A stretch of 64,000 bases of DNA from Trebonia sp963774945 (lineage in GTDB: Bacteria > Actinomycetota > Actinomycetes > Streptosporangiales > Streptosporangiaceae). Shown here piece after piece: positions 10,018 through 21,419 of the stretch. A model generated the notes under the pieces. The model was given only the letters and a program-made list of their open reading frames with translations. It searched no databases and was not told the DNA's origin. Made by a program: the position numbers and the translations under genes. The stretch spans positions 1,922,001 through 1,986,000 of the forward strand of contig CAVZHA010000027.1 of NCBI GenBank assembly GCA_963774945.1, in the 5' to 3' direction. Every line of letters starts with the position of its first letter. Position 1 is the first letter of the stretch.

Positions 10018-10978
10018 TTACACCCAGCTGCGGCGTTCCGCAGCGTACACGGCGGTCTGGTGCGCCCGCCCGACGACGTCCGAGACCCGGTCCACCCCGC
10101 GGGCGGCCAGTTCCTCCTCAAGCTCGCGCTGGATCCGGGAGCAGGCCGACGGGTCGTGGAAGAGCACCGTGCCGACGGCCACCATGGACGCCCCCGCCAG
10201 CAGGAACTCCAGGGCGTCGCGCCCGGTCCGCACGCCGCCGCAGCCGATGATGGGCACGTCAGGCAGCGCCTCGCGGACCGCCCAGACGCAGCGCACCGCG
10301 ACCGGGCGGATCGCCGGGCCCGACAGGCCGCCGGAGAGCCCGGCCAGGGCCGGGCGGAACGTCACCGGGTCGATGGCCATCCCCGGCAGCGTGTTGATCA
10401 TGGAGAGGCCGTCCGCGCCCGCCGCGACGCAGGCCCGGGCGATCGCGACGATGTCGGTGACCTCGGGCGACAGCTTGGCGAAGACCGGGATGTCGTACCG
10501 CGCGGACCCGCGCACGGCCGCCACCACCGCCCCGGCCGCGGCGGCGTCGAGCGCGAACGGGCGGCCGGCCGCGGCCGCGTCCGGGCAGCCGAGGTTCACC
10601 TCGATCGCGGTGACGCCGGCCGAGTCCGACAGCCGGGAGGAGAGCTCGCCGTACTCGCGGCTGGTGTGCCCGGCGACCGATACGAACGCGCGGGCGCCGC
10701 GCGACAGCAGCCACGGCAGGTCGCGCTGGAGGAAGCCGTCCAGGCCCGGCCCCTGCAGGCCGACCGAGGAGAGCAGGCCGCTCGGCGTCTCGGCCATCCG
10801 CGGCGCCGGGTTGCCCGCCCGCGGCTCGAGGGTCACCGACTTGGTGATCACCGCGCCGATCCGGGCCACGTCGGTGAACTGGGCGAGCTCGCGCCCGCTG
10901 CCGGCGCAGCCGGAGGCGGTGAGGATCGGCGACGGCAGGTCCAGGTGCCCGACCCGGGTCCGCAGGTCAGCCGGGCAT
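10018..10978 (-). CDS. pyrD: Dihydroorotate dehydrogenase, class 1B catalytic subunit
   Basis: FMN subunit that oxidises dihydroorotate; class 1B enzymes pass electrons through PyrK to NAD. Sequence shows LDLPSPILTASGCAGSG, AIEVNLGCPD (substrate loop), FAKLSPEVTDIVAIA and IIGCGGVRTGRDALEFLLAG. The catalytic Cys position appears within FVSVAGHTSREYGELSSRL as Ser-type residues rather than an obvious Cys, so the base needs checking by alignment. ATG at 10978 has GGAGGG eight bases upstream; a one-base gain near 10970 separates this start from the main frame (961 nt, 3n+1). pyrK lies directly upstream, which supports class 1B. Confidence 0.85.
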
Positions 10979-11006
10979 GCGAACGTCCCTCCGTGGGAAG
11001 ACGCCG

Positions 11007-11936
11007 CTAGCCGACATGGGAGCGTCCCTCGGTGACCGGGCCTGCGCCGCGGGCCGGGCGCGGCTTCCAGCCGGGCGCGCCGAGCGCGTCGAACGGGATC
11101 GTGCCGACGTCGTCCCAGCGGACCAGGTCGCCGCGGAACACCGGCCCGTCCACGCACGCGCGGACCATCCGGGTGATCCCGTCGTTGCCGACCACGGGCA
11201 GCACGCACCCCATGCACAGGCCGGTCCCGCAGATCATGGCGGGCTCGGACACCAGCGCCTGGACGGGGATGCCGTACCGGCCCGCCAGCGCGCAGACCGA
11301 CCGCAGCACCGGCACCGGGGCGGACGCGTAGATCACGTCGGTGCGCGCCTGCTGCACGACGGTCGGCAGCATGTCCACCACCGAGCCGCGCGAGCCGAGC
11401 GACCCGTCGGCGGTGGTGATCACCGCCGACCGGCCGGTCCGCCGCGCGGTCAGCGCGCCGAACACCCGGTCGGCGCTCTCCGCGCCGAGCAGGAAGTCCG
11501 TCGCCGACTGGCGCTCGGTCAGCCGGGCGGCCAGCGCGAACAGCGGCGGCGCGCCCGCGCCGACGCCGAGCAGCAGGCACGAGGCCGGGTCGCGCGGCAT
11601 CGGGAACGGCCGCCCGAGCGGGCCGACCACGTCGAGCACGTCCCGGGCCCGGCAGTCGGCCAGCCACTGCGCGCCGGGCTCGCGCGGCAGGAAGACGAAC
11701 TCCACCGTGCCGCCGTGGTCCGGCCGCACGTCGTGCACCGGGAACGTGCGCCGGGCGAGCATGCCGGACTGCGGGCCGCCGACCGCGATCGCGATGAACT
11801 GGCCGGGCCTGAACCTGGTGGCGATCGCGGGGGCGACCACGGTCATGGCGACGTACGCGTCGACCCGGCGCACCGTGAGCACCGTGCCGCGCACTTGAAC
11901 GGGCGCCACCCCGCCCTCCCGCTCGTTGCCTGCCAT
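11007..11936 (-). CDS. pyrK: Dihydroorotate dehydrogenase electron-transfer subunit
   Basis: FAD and [2Fe-2S] partner of PyrD class 1B. Intact, 309 residues. N-terminal FAD domain (RFRPGQFIAIAVGG), NAD-binding middle (LLLGVGAGAPPLFALAARL), and a C-terminal cluster motif CGTGLCMGCVLPV with a fourth Cys in RACVDGPVF. Some actinomycetes use membrane-linked class 2 PyrD instead, so the pyrK-pyrD pair tells that this organism couples dihydroorotate oxidation to NAD. Lies between carB and pyrD, 52 bp after carB. Confidence 0.92.
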   Translation of the reverse strand: MAGNEREGGVAPVQVRGTVLTVRRVDAYVAMTVVAPAIATRFRPGQFIAIAVGGPQSGMLARRTFPVHDVRPDHGGTVEFVFLPREPGAQWLADCRARDVLDVVGPLGRPFPMPRDPASCLLLGVGAGAPPLFALAARLTERQSATDFLLGAESADRVFGALTARRTGRSAVITTADGSLGSRGSVVDMLPTVVQQARTDVIYASAPVPVLRSVCALAGRYGIPVQALVSEPAMICGTGLCMGCVLPVVGNDGITRMVRACVDGPVFRGDLVRWDDVGTIPFDALGAPGWKPRPARGAGPVTEGRSHVG

Positions 11937-11988
11937 CCAGCCGCCGCCCCGCCCCAGTCAGTCGTTCCGGTCCATCAGTCCCGCCACG

Positions 11989-15370
<3,382 letters not shown>

Positions 15371-15373
15371 ACG

Positions 15374-16558
15374 TCACTTCCCCCCGTTCATCAGGGCGGC
15401 GAACTGGTCGAAGAGGTCCACCGCGTCGTGCGGTCCTGGGGCCGCCTCCGGGTGGTACTGGACGGCGAAGGCCGGCCGGTCGAGCAGCCTGATGCCCTCG
15501 ACCACGCCGTCGTTGAGGTTCACGTGGGTGATCGCGGCCGCCCCGTACGGGGTGTCGAACGGCTCCTGGCCCCCGGGGGAACGTGCGCCCAGGTGCCGCC
15601 GGGCTCGCGGGCTCGGCGTCTGCCTCCGGGCGGAAGCGCGGCCGCGAAGCCGTGGTTGTGGCTGGTGATGTAGACCTTGCCGGTCGACAGGTCCATCACC
15701 GGCTGGTTCACGCCCCGGTGGCCGTAGCGGAGCTTGTAGGTGTCGAGGCCGACCGCCCGGGACAGGATCTGGCTGCCGAAGCAGATGCCGAACAGCGGCA
15801 CCCCGGCGTCGAGCACGCCGCGCATCGCCGCGACCGCGTAGCCGGCCGCGGCCGGGTCGCCGGGGCCGTTGGAGAAGAACACGCCGTCCGGCGCGGTGGC
15901 GAGGATCTCCTGCGGCGGTGACGGTGGCGGGCAGCACCCGGACCTCCATGCCCCGGGCGGCCATGTTCTGCGGGGTCGCGTTCTTGATGCCGAGGTCGAC
16001 CGCGGCGACCCGGTACCTGGTCGTGACGCCGGGCGGCGGTGAGACCGTGTACGGGTGCGGGGTGGTGACGATCCGGGCCAGGTCGGCCCCGGTCATGCCC
16101 GGGCTGGCGAGGACCCGGTCGAGCAGCCGGGCCGGGTCGTCCTCGACGGTGGAGACGGCCGCCCGCATCGCGCCGTGCTCGCGCAGCCGCATGGTCAGCG
16201 CGCGGGTGCCGGTTAGGGCGATGCCGGTGATCCCCTGGGCCTTGAGCTCGGCGTCGAGCGAGCGCCTGGCCCGCCAGCTGGAGGCGATCCGGGCGGGCTC
16301 GCGGACCACGTAGCCGCTGACCCAGATCCGGTGCGACTCCTGGTCCTCGTCGTTGATGCCGGTGTTGCCGATGTGCGGCGCGGTCATCGCGACGATCTGG
16401 CCGCAGTAGGACGGGTCGGTCAGCGTCTCCTGGTAGCCGGTCATGCCGGTGTTGAACACCATCTCGCCGAACGACTCGCCGTGGCCGCCGAACCCGGTGC
16501 CGCGCAGCGTGGTGCCGTCCTCGAGGACCAGCATCGCGTCCGGTCCTTGGTTACTCAT
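15374..16558 (-). CDS. carA: Carbamoyl-phosphate synthase small chain
   Basis: Glutamine amidotransferase subunit. Starts MSNQGPDAMLVLEDGTTLRG. N-terminal domain motif FNTGMTGYQETLTDPSY; C-terminal class I amidotransferase with nucleophile Cys in LFGICFGSQIL and the His/Glu pair in AVQYHPEAAPGPHD; KYGHRGVNQP-type loop present as RYGHRGVNQPVMDLSTGKV. GICFGSQ, rather than the enteric GICLGHQ, is an actinobacterial variant. Frame breaks near 15905 and around 15600. The start overlaps the pyrC stop by four bases (ATGA), indicating coupled translation; carB follows after three bases. Confidence 0.92.
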   Translation of the reverse strand: MSNQGPDAMLVLEDGTTLRGTGFGGHGESFGEMVFNTGMTGYQETLTDPSYCGQIVAMTAPHIGNTGINDEDQESHRIWVSGYVVREPARIASSWRARRSLDAELKAQGITGIALTGTRALTMRLREHGAMRAAVSTVEDDPARLLDRVLASPGMTGADLARIVTTPHPYTVSPPPGVTTRYRVAAVDLGIKNATPQNMAARGMEVRVLPATVTAAGDPRHRAGRRVLLQRPRRPGRGRLRGRGDARRARRRGAAVRHLLRQPDPVPGGRPRHLQAPLRPPGREPAGDGPVDRQGLHHQPQPRLRGRASARRQTPSPRARRHLGARSPGGQEPFDTPYGAAAITHVNLNDGVVEGIRLLDRPAFAVQYHPEAAPGPHDAVDLFDQFAALMNGGK

Positions 16559-17850
16559 CGCGTGACCTTTCCATCCAGGACCGTCGCGGTGCCGCGCAGG
16601 AACGTGGCCGCCACGACGCCCGGCAGCGCCCGGCCCGCGAACGGGTTGTTGCGGCTCTTGGACGCGTGCGTCCTCGGGTCCACCGGCACCGCCGGCGCGG
16701 CCGCGTCGTACAGGGTCAGGTTGGCGGGCGCGCCGATCGCGATCGGCTGCCCGTGGCCGGGCACCCGGCCGATGACGGCCGGGCGGGCCGACATCCGGTC
16801 GGCCACGCCGGCCCAGTCGAGCAGCCCGGTGTCGACCATCGCCAGCTGCACCACCCGCAGCGCCGTCTCCAGGCCGGTCATGCCGTTGGCGGCGGCCGCC
16901 CACTCGGCCTCCTTGGCCTCGACCGGGTGCGGCGCGTGGTCGGTCGCCACGCAGTCGATGGTGCCGTCGGCCAGCGCGCCGCGGAGCGCGTCGACGTCCG
17001 CCTGGGTGCGCAGCGGCGGGTTGACCTTGAACACGGTGTCGTAGTCGGCGGCGAGGTCGTCGGTCAGCAGCAGGTGGTGCGGCGTCACCTCGGCCGTCAC
17101 CCGCCAGCCCTTCGACTTGGCCCAGCGGATGATCTCGACCGAGCCCGCCGTCGACACGTGGCAGACGTGCAGGGCGGCGTCGACGTGCGCGGCGAGCAGG
17201 CAGTCGCGCGCGATGATCGCCTCCTCGGCGGCGGCCGGCCAGCCCGCCAGGCCGAGCCTGGAGGCGACCTCGCCCTCGTTCAGCTGCGCGTCCTCGGTCA
17301 GCCGGGGCTCCTGGGCGTGCTGGGCGATCACCCCGTCGAACGCCTTGACGTACTCGAGCGCGCGGCGCATCAGCAGCGGGTCGGCCACGCAGAAGCCGTC
17401 GTCGGAGAAGACCCGGACGCGGGCGGCCGAGTCGGCCATCGCGCCGAGCTCGGCCAGCTGCCTGCCGCCGAGGCCGACGGTGACCGCGCCGACCGGGCGG
17501 ACGTCGACGTAGCCGGCCTGCTGGCCGAGCCGCCAGACCTGCTCGACCACGCCCGCCGTGTCGGCCACCGGCTCGGTGTTGGCCATCGCGTGCACGGCGG
17601 TGTAGCCGCCGAGGGCGGCGGCGCGGGTGCCGGTCTCCACCGTCTCCGCGTCCTCCCGGCCCGGCTCGCGCAGGTGCGTGTGCAGGTCGACCAGGCCGGG
17701 CAGGGCGACCAGGCCGCTCGCGTCGAGCACGGTCGCGCCGGGCGCGGACAGGCCGCCGCCGAGCGCGGCGATCACGCCGTCCTTGACGTGGACGTCGGCC
17801 GTCTCGCCGCCGGCAATCGAGGCGCCCTTGATGAGCCACTCGTCGCTCAT
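16555..17850 (-). CDS. pyrC: Dihydroorotase
   Basis: Cyclises carbamoyl aspartate to dihydroorotate; zinc amidohydrolase. Intact. Zinc ligands in LPGLVDLHTHLREPGRED, further His in ALHVCHVSTAGS and VTPHHLLLTDD, and catalytic Asp in CVATDHAPHPVEAKEAEW. The C-terminus LDGKVTR is normal. An in-frame GTG at 17856 exists, but GGAGG lies at a better distance from the ATG at 17850 (MSDEWLIKGASIAGG), so I take the latter. The 214-bp gap to pyrB holds an 18-mer repeat, a hairpin and G-rich repeats. Confidence 0.95.
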   Translation of the reverse strand: MSDEWLIKGASIAGGETADVHVKDGVIAALGGGLSAPGATVLDASGLVALPGLVDLHTHLREPGREDAETVETGTRAAALGGYTAVHAMANTEPVADTAGVVEQVWRLGQQAGYVDVRPVGAVTVGLGGRQLAELGAMADSAARVRVFSDDGFCVADPLLMRRALEYVKAFDGVIAQHAQEPRLTEDAQLNEGEVASRLGLAGWPAAAEEAIIARDCLLAAHVDAALHVCHVSTAGSVEIIRWAKSKGWRVTAEVTPHHLLLTDDLAADYDTVFKVNPPLRTQADVDALRGALADGTIDCVATDHAPHPVEAKEAEWAAAANGMTGLETALRVVQLAMVDTGLLDWAGVADRMSARPAVIGRVPGHGQPIAIGAPANLTLYDAAAPAVPVDPRTHASKSRNNPFAGRALPGVVAATFLRGTATVLDGKVTR

Positions 17851-17880
17851 GATCACGCCTCCATCCGCGCCGCAGCCGCA

Positions 17881-17898
17881 GCGCTTCTTGCTGTTATC
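17881..17898. repeat. 18-mer dispersed repeat, copy 1
   Basis: GCGCTTCTTGCTGTTATC, identical at 42776 and 61046. Here it lies about 30 bp upstream of the pyrC start on the pyrC sense strand (as its reverse complement) and abuts a GC-rich imperfect dyad. Confidence 0.85.
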
Positions 17899-17911
17899 TG
17901 GTTAGCGGCGT

Positions 17912-17958
17912 GATCGCGAAGGATTTCGATCGTATAGGTGCAAAAATCCTTCGTGATC
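17912..17958. repeat. Palindrome in the pyrB-pyrC spacer
   Basis: 15-bp arms (17912-17926 and 17944-17958) with one mismatch and a 17-base loop; AT-rich against the surroundings. The right half TAGGTGCAAAAATCCTTCGT resembles the central part of the nested palindromes at 38498 and 54340 (GGGTGCAAAACCTCC and GCGTGCAAAACTTCC), so it may be a diverged member of that family. Confidence 0.6.
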
Positions 17959-17963
17959 ATGCC

Positions 17964-18064
17964 CGGGGGTGGGGGTTGGGGGGTGCGCGCGGCGCGGGGG
18001 CGGGGCTGGGGGGCGCGGGGGCGGGGCTGGGGGGTCAGCGCGGCGCGGGGGTTGTTGGGGGCGG
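17964..18064. repeat. G-rich low-complexity spacer with 21-bp tandem repeat
   Basis: Plus strand consists of runs of four to six G; a 21-bp unit occurs twice in tandem (17992-18012, 18013-18034). The transcript of the pyr operon (minus strand) is correspondingly C-rich. Potential G-quadruplex on the non-transcribed strand; it reaches the pyrB stop. Confidence 0.7.
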
Positions 18065-19012
18065 TCATGAGCCGACCTCGGCAGCGCCGCCGAGCATCAG
18101 GTAGAGGACGGCCATCCGGACCGTCACCCCGTTGGCCACCTGGGCGACGATGGTGGACCTGGGCGAGTCGGCGACCTCGGCCGCGATCTCGACCCCCCGG
18201 TTCATCGGGCCCGGGTGCATGACGATGGCGTGCTCGGGCAGCAGCGCCATCCGGCCGGTGTCGAGGCCGTACCGGCGGCGGTACTCGCGCACGGTCGGGA
18301 AGAACGCGGCCGACATCCGCTCCTGCTGCACCCGGAGCATCATCACCACGTCGCTCTTGCGCAGCTCGGCGTCGAAGTCGTAGCTGGCCTTGCACGGCCA
18401 GGTCTCGATCGCCCACGGCATCAGGGTGGGCGGGGCGACGACCGTCACCTCGGCCCCGAGGGTGTCGAGCAGCAGCACGTTGGACCGGGCCACCCGGGAG
18501 TGCAGGACGTCGCCCACGATCGTCACCCGGATCCCGTCCAGGGCCTTGCCGCGCTGGTCGGGACCGACCAGCCGCTGCCGGATGGTGAACGCGTCGAGCA
18601 GCGCCTGGGTGGGGTGCTCGTGGGTGCCGTCGCCCGCGTTGATCACCCGGCCGCTGGTCCAGTCGGCCAGCCGCCGGGGCGCGCCCGAGGCGGGGTGCCT
18701 GACCACGATCGCGTCGGAGCCCATCGCCTCCAGGGTCAGCGCGGTGTCCTTGAGCGACTCGCCCTTGGCGACGCTCGACCCCTTGGCGGAGAAGTTGATC
18801 ACGTCGGCCGACAGCCGCTTGGCGGCCGCCTCGAACGACGTTCTGGTCCTGGTGGAGTCCTCGTAGAAGAGGTTGACGACGGTCCGGCCGCGCAGCGTCG
18901 GCAGCTTCTTGATCGGACGGTCGGCCACGCTGGCGAGCTCGGCCGCGGTGTCCAGGATCAGCACCGCGTCCTCGCGGCTGAGGTCGCCGGCCGAGATCAG
19001 GTGCCTGTTCAC
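18065..19012 (-). CDS. pyrB: Aspartate carbamoyltransferase catalytic subunit
   Basis: Condenses carbamoyl phosphate with aspartate. Intact, 315 residues. Carbamoyl-phosphate site YEDSTRTRTSFEAAAKRL, then SVAKGESLKDT, HPASGAPRRLA, and HPTQALLDAFTIR; aspartate site MPGPMNRG-type as MHPGPMNRGVEIAAEVAD. No pyrI regulatory chain nearby, as usual for actinobacteria. Overlaps the pyrR stop by four bases, so it is coupled to pyrR translation and thus to UMP-responsive control. Confidence 0.96.
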   Translation of the reverse strand: MNRHLISAGDLSREDAVLILDTAAELASVADRPIKKLPTLRGRTVVNLFYEDSTRTRTSFEAAAKRLSADVINFSAKGSSVAKGESLKDTALTLEAMGSDAIVVRHPASGAPRRLADWTSGRVINAGDGTHEHPTQALLDAFTIRQRLVGPDQRGKALDGIRVTIVGDVLHSRVARSNVLLLDTLGAEVTVVAPPTLMPWAIETWPCKASYDFDAELRKSDVVMMLRVQQERMSAAFFPTVREYRRRYGLDTGRMALLPEHAIVMHPGPMNRGVEIAAEVADSPRSTIVAQVANGVTVRMAVLYLMLGGAAEVGS

Positions 19013-19638
19013 TGGTCACGCTCCCCGAGTAGCACCGAGTCTTCGCCGTCGAGCTCGGACAGCAGGACCCGAACCGCCTCGCGGTGCGCGGTCGGCAGGT
19101 TCTTGCCCACGTAGTCGGCGCGGATCGGCAGCTCGCGGTGGCCCCGGTCGACCAGCACTGCGAGCTGGACCGAGCGCGGGCGGCCGAGGTCGTTGAGCGC
19201 GTCCAGGGCGGCGCGGACGGTCCGGCCGGAGAACAGCACGTCGTCGACCAGGACGACGGTCTTGCCGTCGACGCCGTCCGGCGGCACCTCGGTTCGCTGC
19301 AGGGCCCGGGCCGGGCGCAGCCGCAGGTCGTCGCGGTGCAGGGTGACGTCGAGGGATCCCACCGGCGCGGGCGCGCCCTCGAACTCGCCGATCCGGGCGG
19401 CCAGACGGCGGGCCAGGTAAACACCGCGGGTGGGGATGCCGAGGAGCACCACCCCCTCGCCGCCGTGCGTGCGCTCCAGGATCTCGTGCGCGATACGGCT
19501 CAGCGCGCGGCGGATCTCTTCCGGAGTGAGCACCGCCTTCCAGCCCTGCTGGCTGAGGCTCGGATAATCCGGGCGGTCGAGCTGGCCGGGGGCGTCAGCG
19601 CCCGGCTCGTGATCTGGTTCAGGCCGCATTGCGCACAC
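19009..19638 (-). CDS. pyrR: Pyrimidine operon regulator / uracil phosphoribosyltransferase
   Basis: RNA-binding repressor of pyr expression with uracil phosphoribosyltransferase fold. Intact. PRPP loop VVLVDDVLFSGRTVRAALD; GIPTRGVYLARRLA near the N-terminus; DRGHRELPIRADYVGKNLPT at the end. Start is GTG 19638, eight bases after a near-perfect AAGGAGGT (19647-19654). First gene of the pyr operon; a hairpin with a PyrR-type loop lies two bases beyond the ribosome site, suggesting translational autocontrol. Extra 25-residue acidic leader compared with Bacillus PyrR. Confidence 0.95.
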   Translation of the reverse strand: MCAMRPEPDHEPGADAPGQLDRPDYPSLSQQGWKAVLTPEEIRRALSRIAHEILERTHGGEGVVLLGIPTRGVYLARRLAARIGEFEGAPAPVGSLDVTLHRDDLRLRPARALQRTEVPPDGVDGKTVVLVDDVLFSGRTVRAALDALNDLGRPRSVQLAVLVDRGHRELPIRADYVGKNLPTAHREAVRVLLSELDGEDSVLLGERDQ

Positions 19639-19656
19639 CAGTCACGACCTCCTTCC

Positions 19657-19672
19657 CCGTCTCACGGGACGG
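19657..19672 (-). promoter_or_regulatory. PyrR-binding-loop-like hairpin before pyrR
   Basis: Minus-strand RNA CCGUC-CCGUGA-GACGG: five-base-pair stem with a six-base loop. The UCCCGUGAGA stretch fits the UCCNGNGAG core bound by PyrR in other bacteria. Its 3' arm ends two bases from the pyrR Shine-Dalgarno sequence, so bound PyrR-UMP could block ribosome entry. An alternative stem CCCGU/ACGGG with loop GAG is mutually exclusive. Confidence 0.65.
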
Positions 19673-19909
19673 TCCATTAAAGGATGCCTACATCGACCAC
19701 CGTACCAGCAGGTATGTACTGGCCACCCAAACCCAGGACTCGCCACCGCACTATTAGCCACACAACGAACACGAAAGGTCACTACACTGTGGTTGCCCCG
19801 CCTCGCGGAACGTCCCCCAGCGTTACTTCGCTCCCCCTCCGCCACGCCGAGCGACCGTTGCGCCCTCGCGCGAGCGCCGGGGCGGGCCCCGGATGGTGAT
19901 CATGAAAGT

Positions 19910-19925
19910 TGTGATTTACGTCACA
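19910..19925. promoter_or_regulatory. CRP-type palindrome between pyrR and bldD
   Basis: TGTGATTTACGTCACA, a perfect TGTGA-N6-TCACA. It lies 257 bp before bldD and 272 bp before pyrR, in a 540-bp divergent spacer. Nearly identical in its central six bases to the site at 4286. Confidence 0.65.
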
Positions 19926-20126
19926 TTGGACATACGGTGTCATAACGTTTCGAGAGCGCCAGAGGTCTCCACTTTGCCCGCTCTGCACACGGGAAAGCCG
20001 ATTACAGCGGGGGTTGTCGCGTTCCGGCCGAGGGTAGGTAGCGATAGGAAAGGGAGATGCCGGTTACTAGACGAGTTCAACCAGTTTTTGCCATTCGGCT
20101 TGACCTTGTCGCTCTCGCCGCCTACC

Positions 20127-20141
20127 GTCACTGTGCGTAAC
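20127..20141 (+). promoter_or_regulatory. BldD box before bldD
   Basis: GTCACTGTGCGTAAC matches the published BldD consensus nTnACnCWGnGTnAn at all fixed positions but one. It is 41 bp before the bldD start, where self-repression is expected. A second dyad, GTAACCGTTAC (20137-20147), overlaps its right end. Confidence 0.65.
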
Positions 20142-20181
20142 CGTTACCGTAAGCGACGACTGGCCGGGAAACCGAGGAAAA

Positions 20182-20679
20182 ATGCCATCTGAGTACGCCA
20201 AGACCCTGGGCGCGCGACTGCGCGCCATCCGCACGCAGCAGGGGCTCTCACTACACGGTGTTGAAGAGAAGTCCCGCGGCCGGTGGAAGGCCGTCGTCGT
20301 GGGCTCCTACGAGCGCGGCGACCGTTCCGTCACCGTCCAGAAGCTGGCCGAGCTGGCCGAGTTCTACGGGGTGCCCGTCTCCGAGCTGCTGCCGGGCGAC
20401 GCCGCCCCGACCCCGATCGCGAGCGCGCCCAAGCTCGTGATCGATCTTGAGCGGATGAACCAGCTGCCGAAGGAGAAGGTCGGCCCGCTGGCTCGCTACG
20501 TCGCCACCATCCAGGCGCAGCGCGGCGACTACAACGGCCGGGTGCTGTCGGTGCGGCATGAGGACCTGCGCTCGCTCGCGGTCATCTACGACAAGTCGCC
20601 CGCTGACCTGACCGAGGAGCTCATCAGCTGGGGCGTGCTCGACGCGGACGCCCGCAGCAACTCCATCGAGTCCTTCTAG
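20182..20679 (+). CDS. bldD: Developmental repressor BldD
   Basis: Global repressor of sporulation genes that dimerises around tetrameric cyclic-di-GMP. Intact, 165 residues. N-terminal XRE-type helix-turn-helix (LGARLRAIRTQQGLSLHGV, VVGSYERGDRSVTVQKLAEL). C-terminal c-di-GMP signature is complete: RGD at residues 114-116, then RHED at 125-128, i.e. the RxD-x8-RxxD motif at the same positions as in Streptomyces coelicolor. Ends SWGVLDADARSNSIESF. Divergent from pyrR, the same arrangement as in Streptomyces. A BldD box and a CRP-type site lie in its promoter region. Confidence 0.96.
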   Translation: MPSEYAKTLGARLRAIRTQQGLSLHGVEEKSRGRWKAVVVGSYERGDRSVTVQKLAELAEFYGVPVSELLPGDAAPTPIASAPKLVIDLERMNQLPKEKVGPLARYVATIQAQRGDYNGRVLSVRHEDLRSLAVIYDKSPADLTEELISWGVLDADARSNSIESF

Positions 20680-20709
20680 GCTCGAGTGGTCTGCCGCCCA
20701 CCTGGCGTA

Positions 20710-20727
20710 ACCCGGCTTTCGCCGGGT
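20710..20727 (+). terminator. bldD terminator hairpin
   Basis: ACCCGGC-TTTC-GCCGGGT, a seven-base-pair stem 30 bp after the bldD stop and just before the end of the convergent HEPN gene. No U-tract. Confidence 0.6.
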
Positions 20728-20734
20728 GGGCGGA

Positions 20735-21160
20735 TCAGCTCGCGGAGCGGAGCGGCAGCACCGGCTCGCTCTCCACGCCGAGCGCACGCTCGGCCACGGT
20801 CAGAAACGTACTCGCGTCCCGCAGCAGGTCATCGGCCTCCTGCGGGGACGCCGCCCTCGGTAGCCCGGCCTCGGCGGCGGCCCGCTTGGCCGCGCCGGCC
20901 GCGAAGAACGCCGCCCACTCGGCCAGCGCGGGCTCGACCTGCGGCAGCAGCTCCCAGACGGACCTCGGCCGCCTGCGCCGCGCGCCGCTGCCGGGCTCGC
21001 CCCTGGCCGCCACGATCGCGGCGGCGGCGCGCAGCGCCGCCAGGTGCGCGCAGATGTAGCGGGTTCCCGGATCGCCCTCGACCTCCGCCTCGGCCAGGCC
21101 GTGCCGCGCGGTGCGGAGCAGGCTCAGCGCGGCCGACGGCACCCGGCTCGGCAGCGGCAC
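20735..21160 (-). CDS. SAV_6107-type HEPN protein
   Basis: Small helical protein of the SAV_6107 HEPN family; HEPN folds often act as RNases or nucleotide-binding partners, but this family's function is not known to me. Intact from a GTG at 21160: LPSRVPSAALSLLRTARHGL, RYICAHLAALRAAAAIVAAR, WELLPQVEPALAEWAAFFAA, AKRAAAEAGL, ADDLLRDASTFLTVAERAL. The frame stays open upstream to about 21270 without a start codon, and an ATG with a good AGGAG at 21255 lies in another frame, so the N-terminus could be about 30 residues longer if a base is wrong. A LexA box is 260 bp upstream of the start. Confidence 0.75.
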   Translation of the reverse strand: MPLPSRVPSAALSLLRTARHGLAEAEVEGDPGTRYICAHLAALRAAAAIVAARGEPGSGARRRRPRSVWELLPQVEPALAEWAAFFAAGAAKRAAAEAGLPRAASPQEADDLLRDASTFLTVAERALGVESEPVLPLRSAS

Positions 21161-21419
21161 CGCGTCGAACAGGCCGGCGTCGGTCGGTGGCCCGAATCGC
21201 CTGGCACCCGGTTGCGCGGTCGAGCGCCGCCTTCCGTCGTCATCGAGCTGATCATGGTCATCACTCCTTCAGGTGATGCTGTGCTCTCCGCGCTCGCGCG
21301 GCATTTCCTCGGGGAGGCCGGCCGGGCGAAGCGCTTCCCCACGCTCCGCCCGGCCGGCACCGGCCGCCAGGGGTCGGCGGCGGCCGGAGCCTGTCCCCGT
21401 CATTCGAACACAGTTACAT

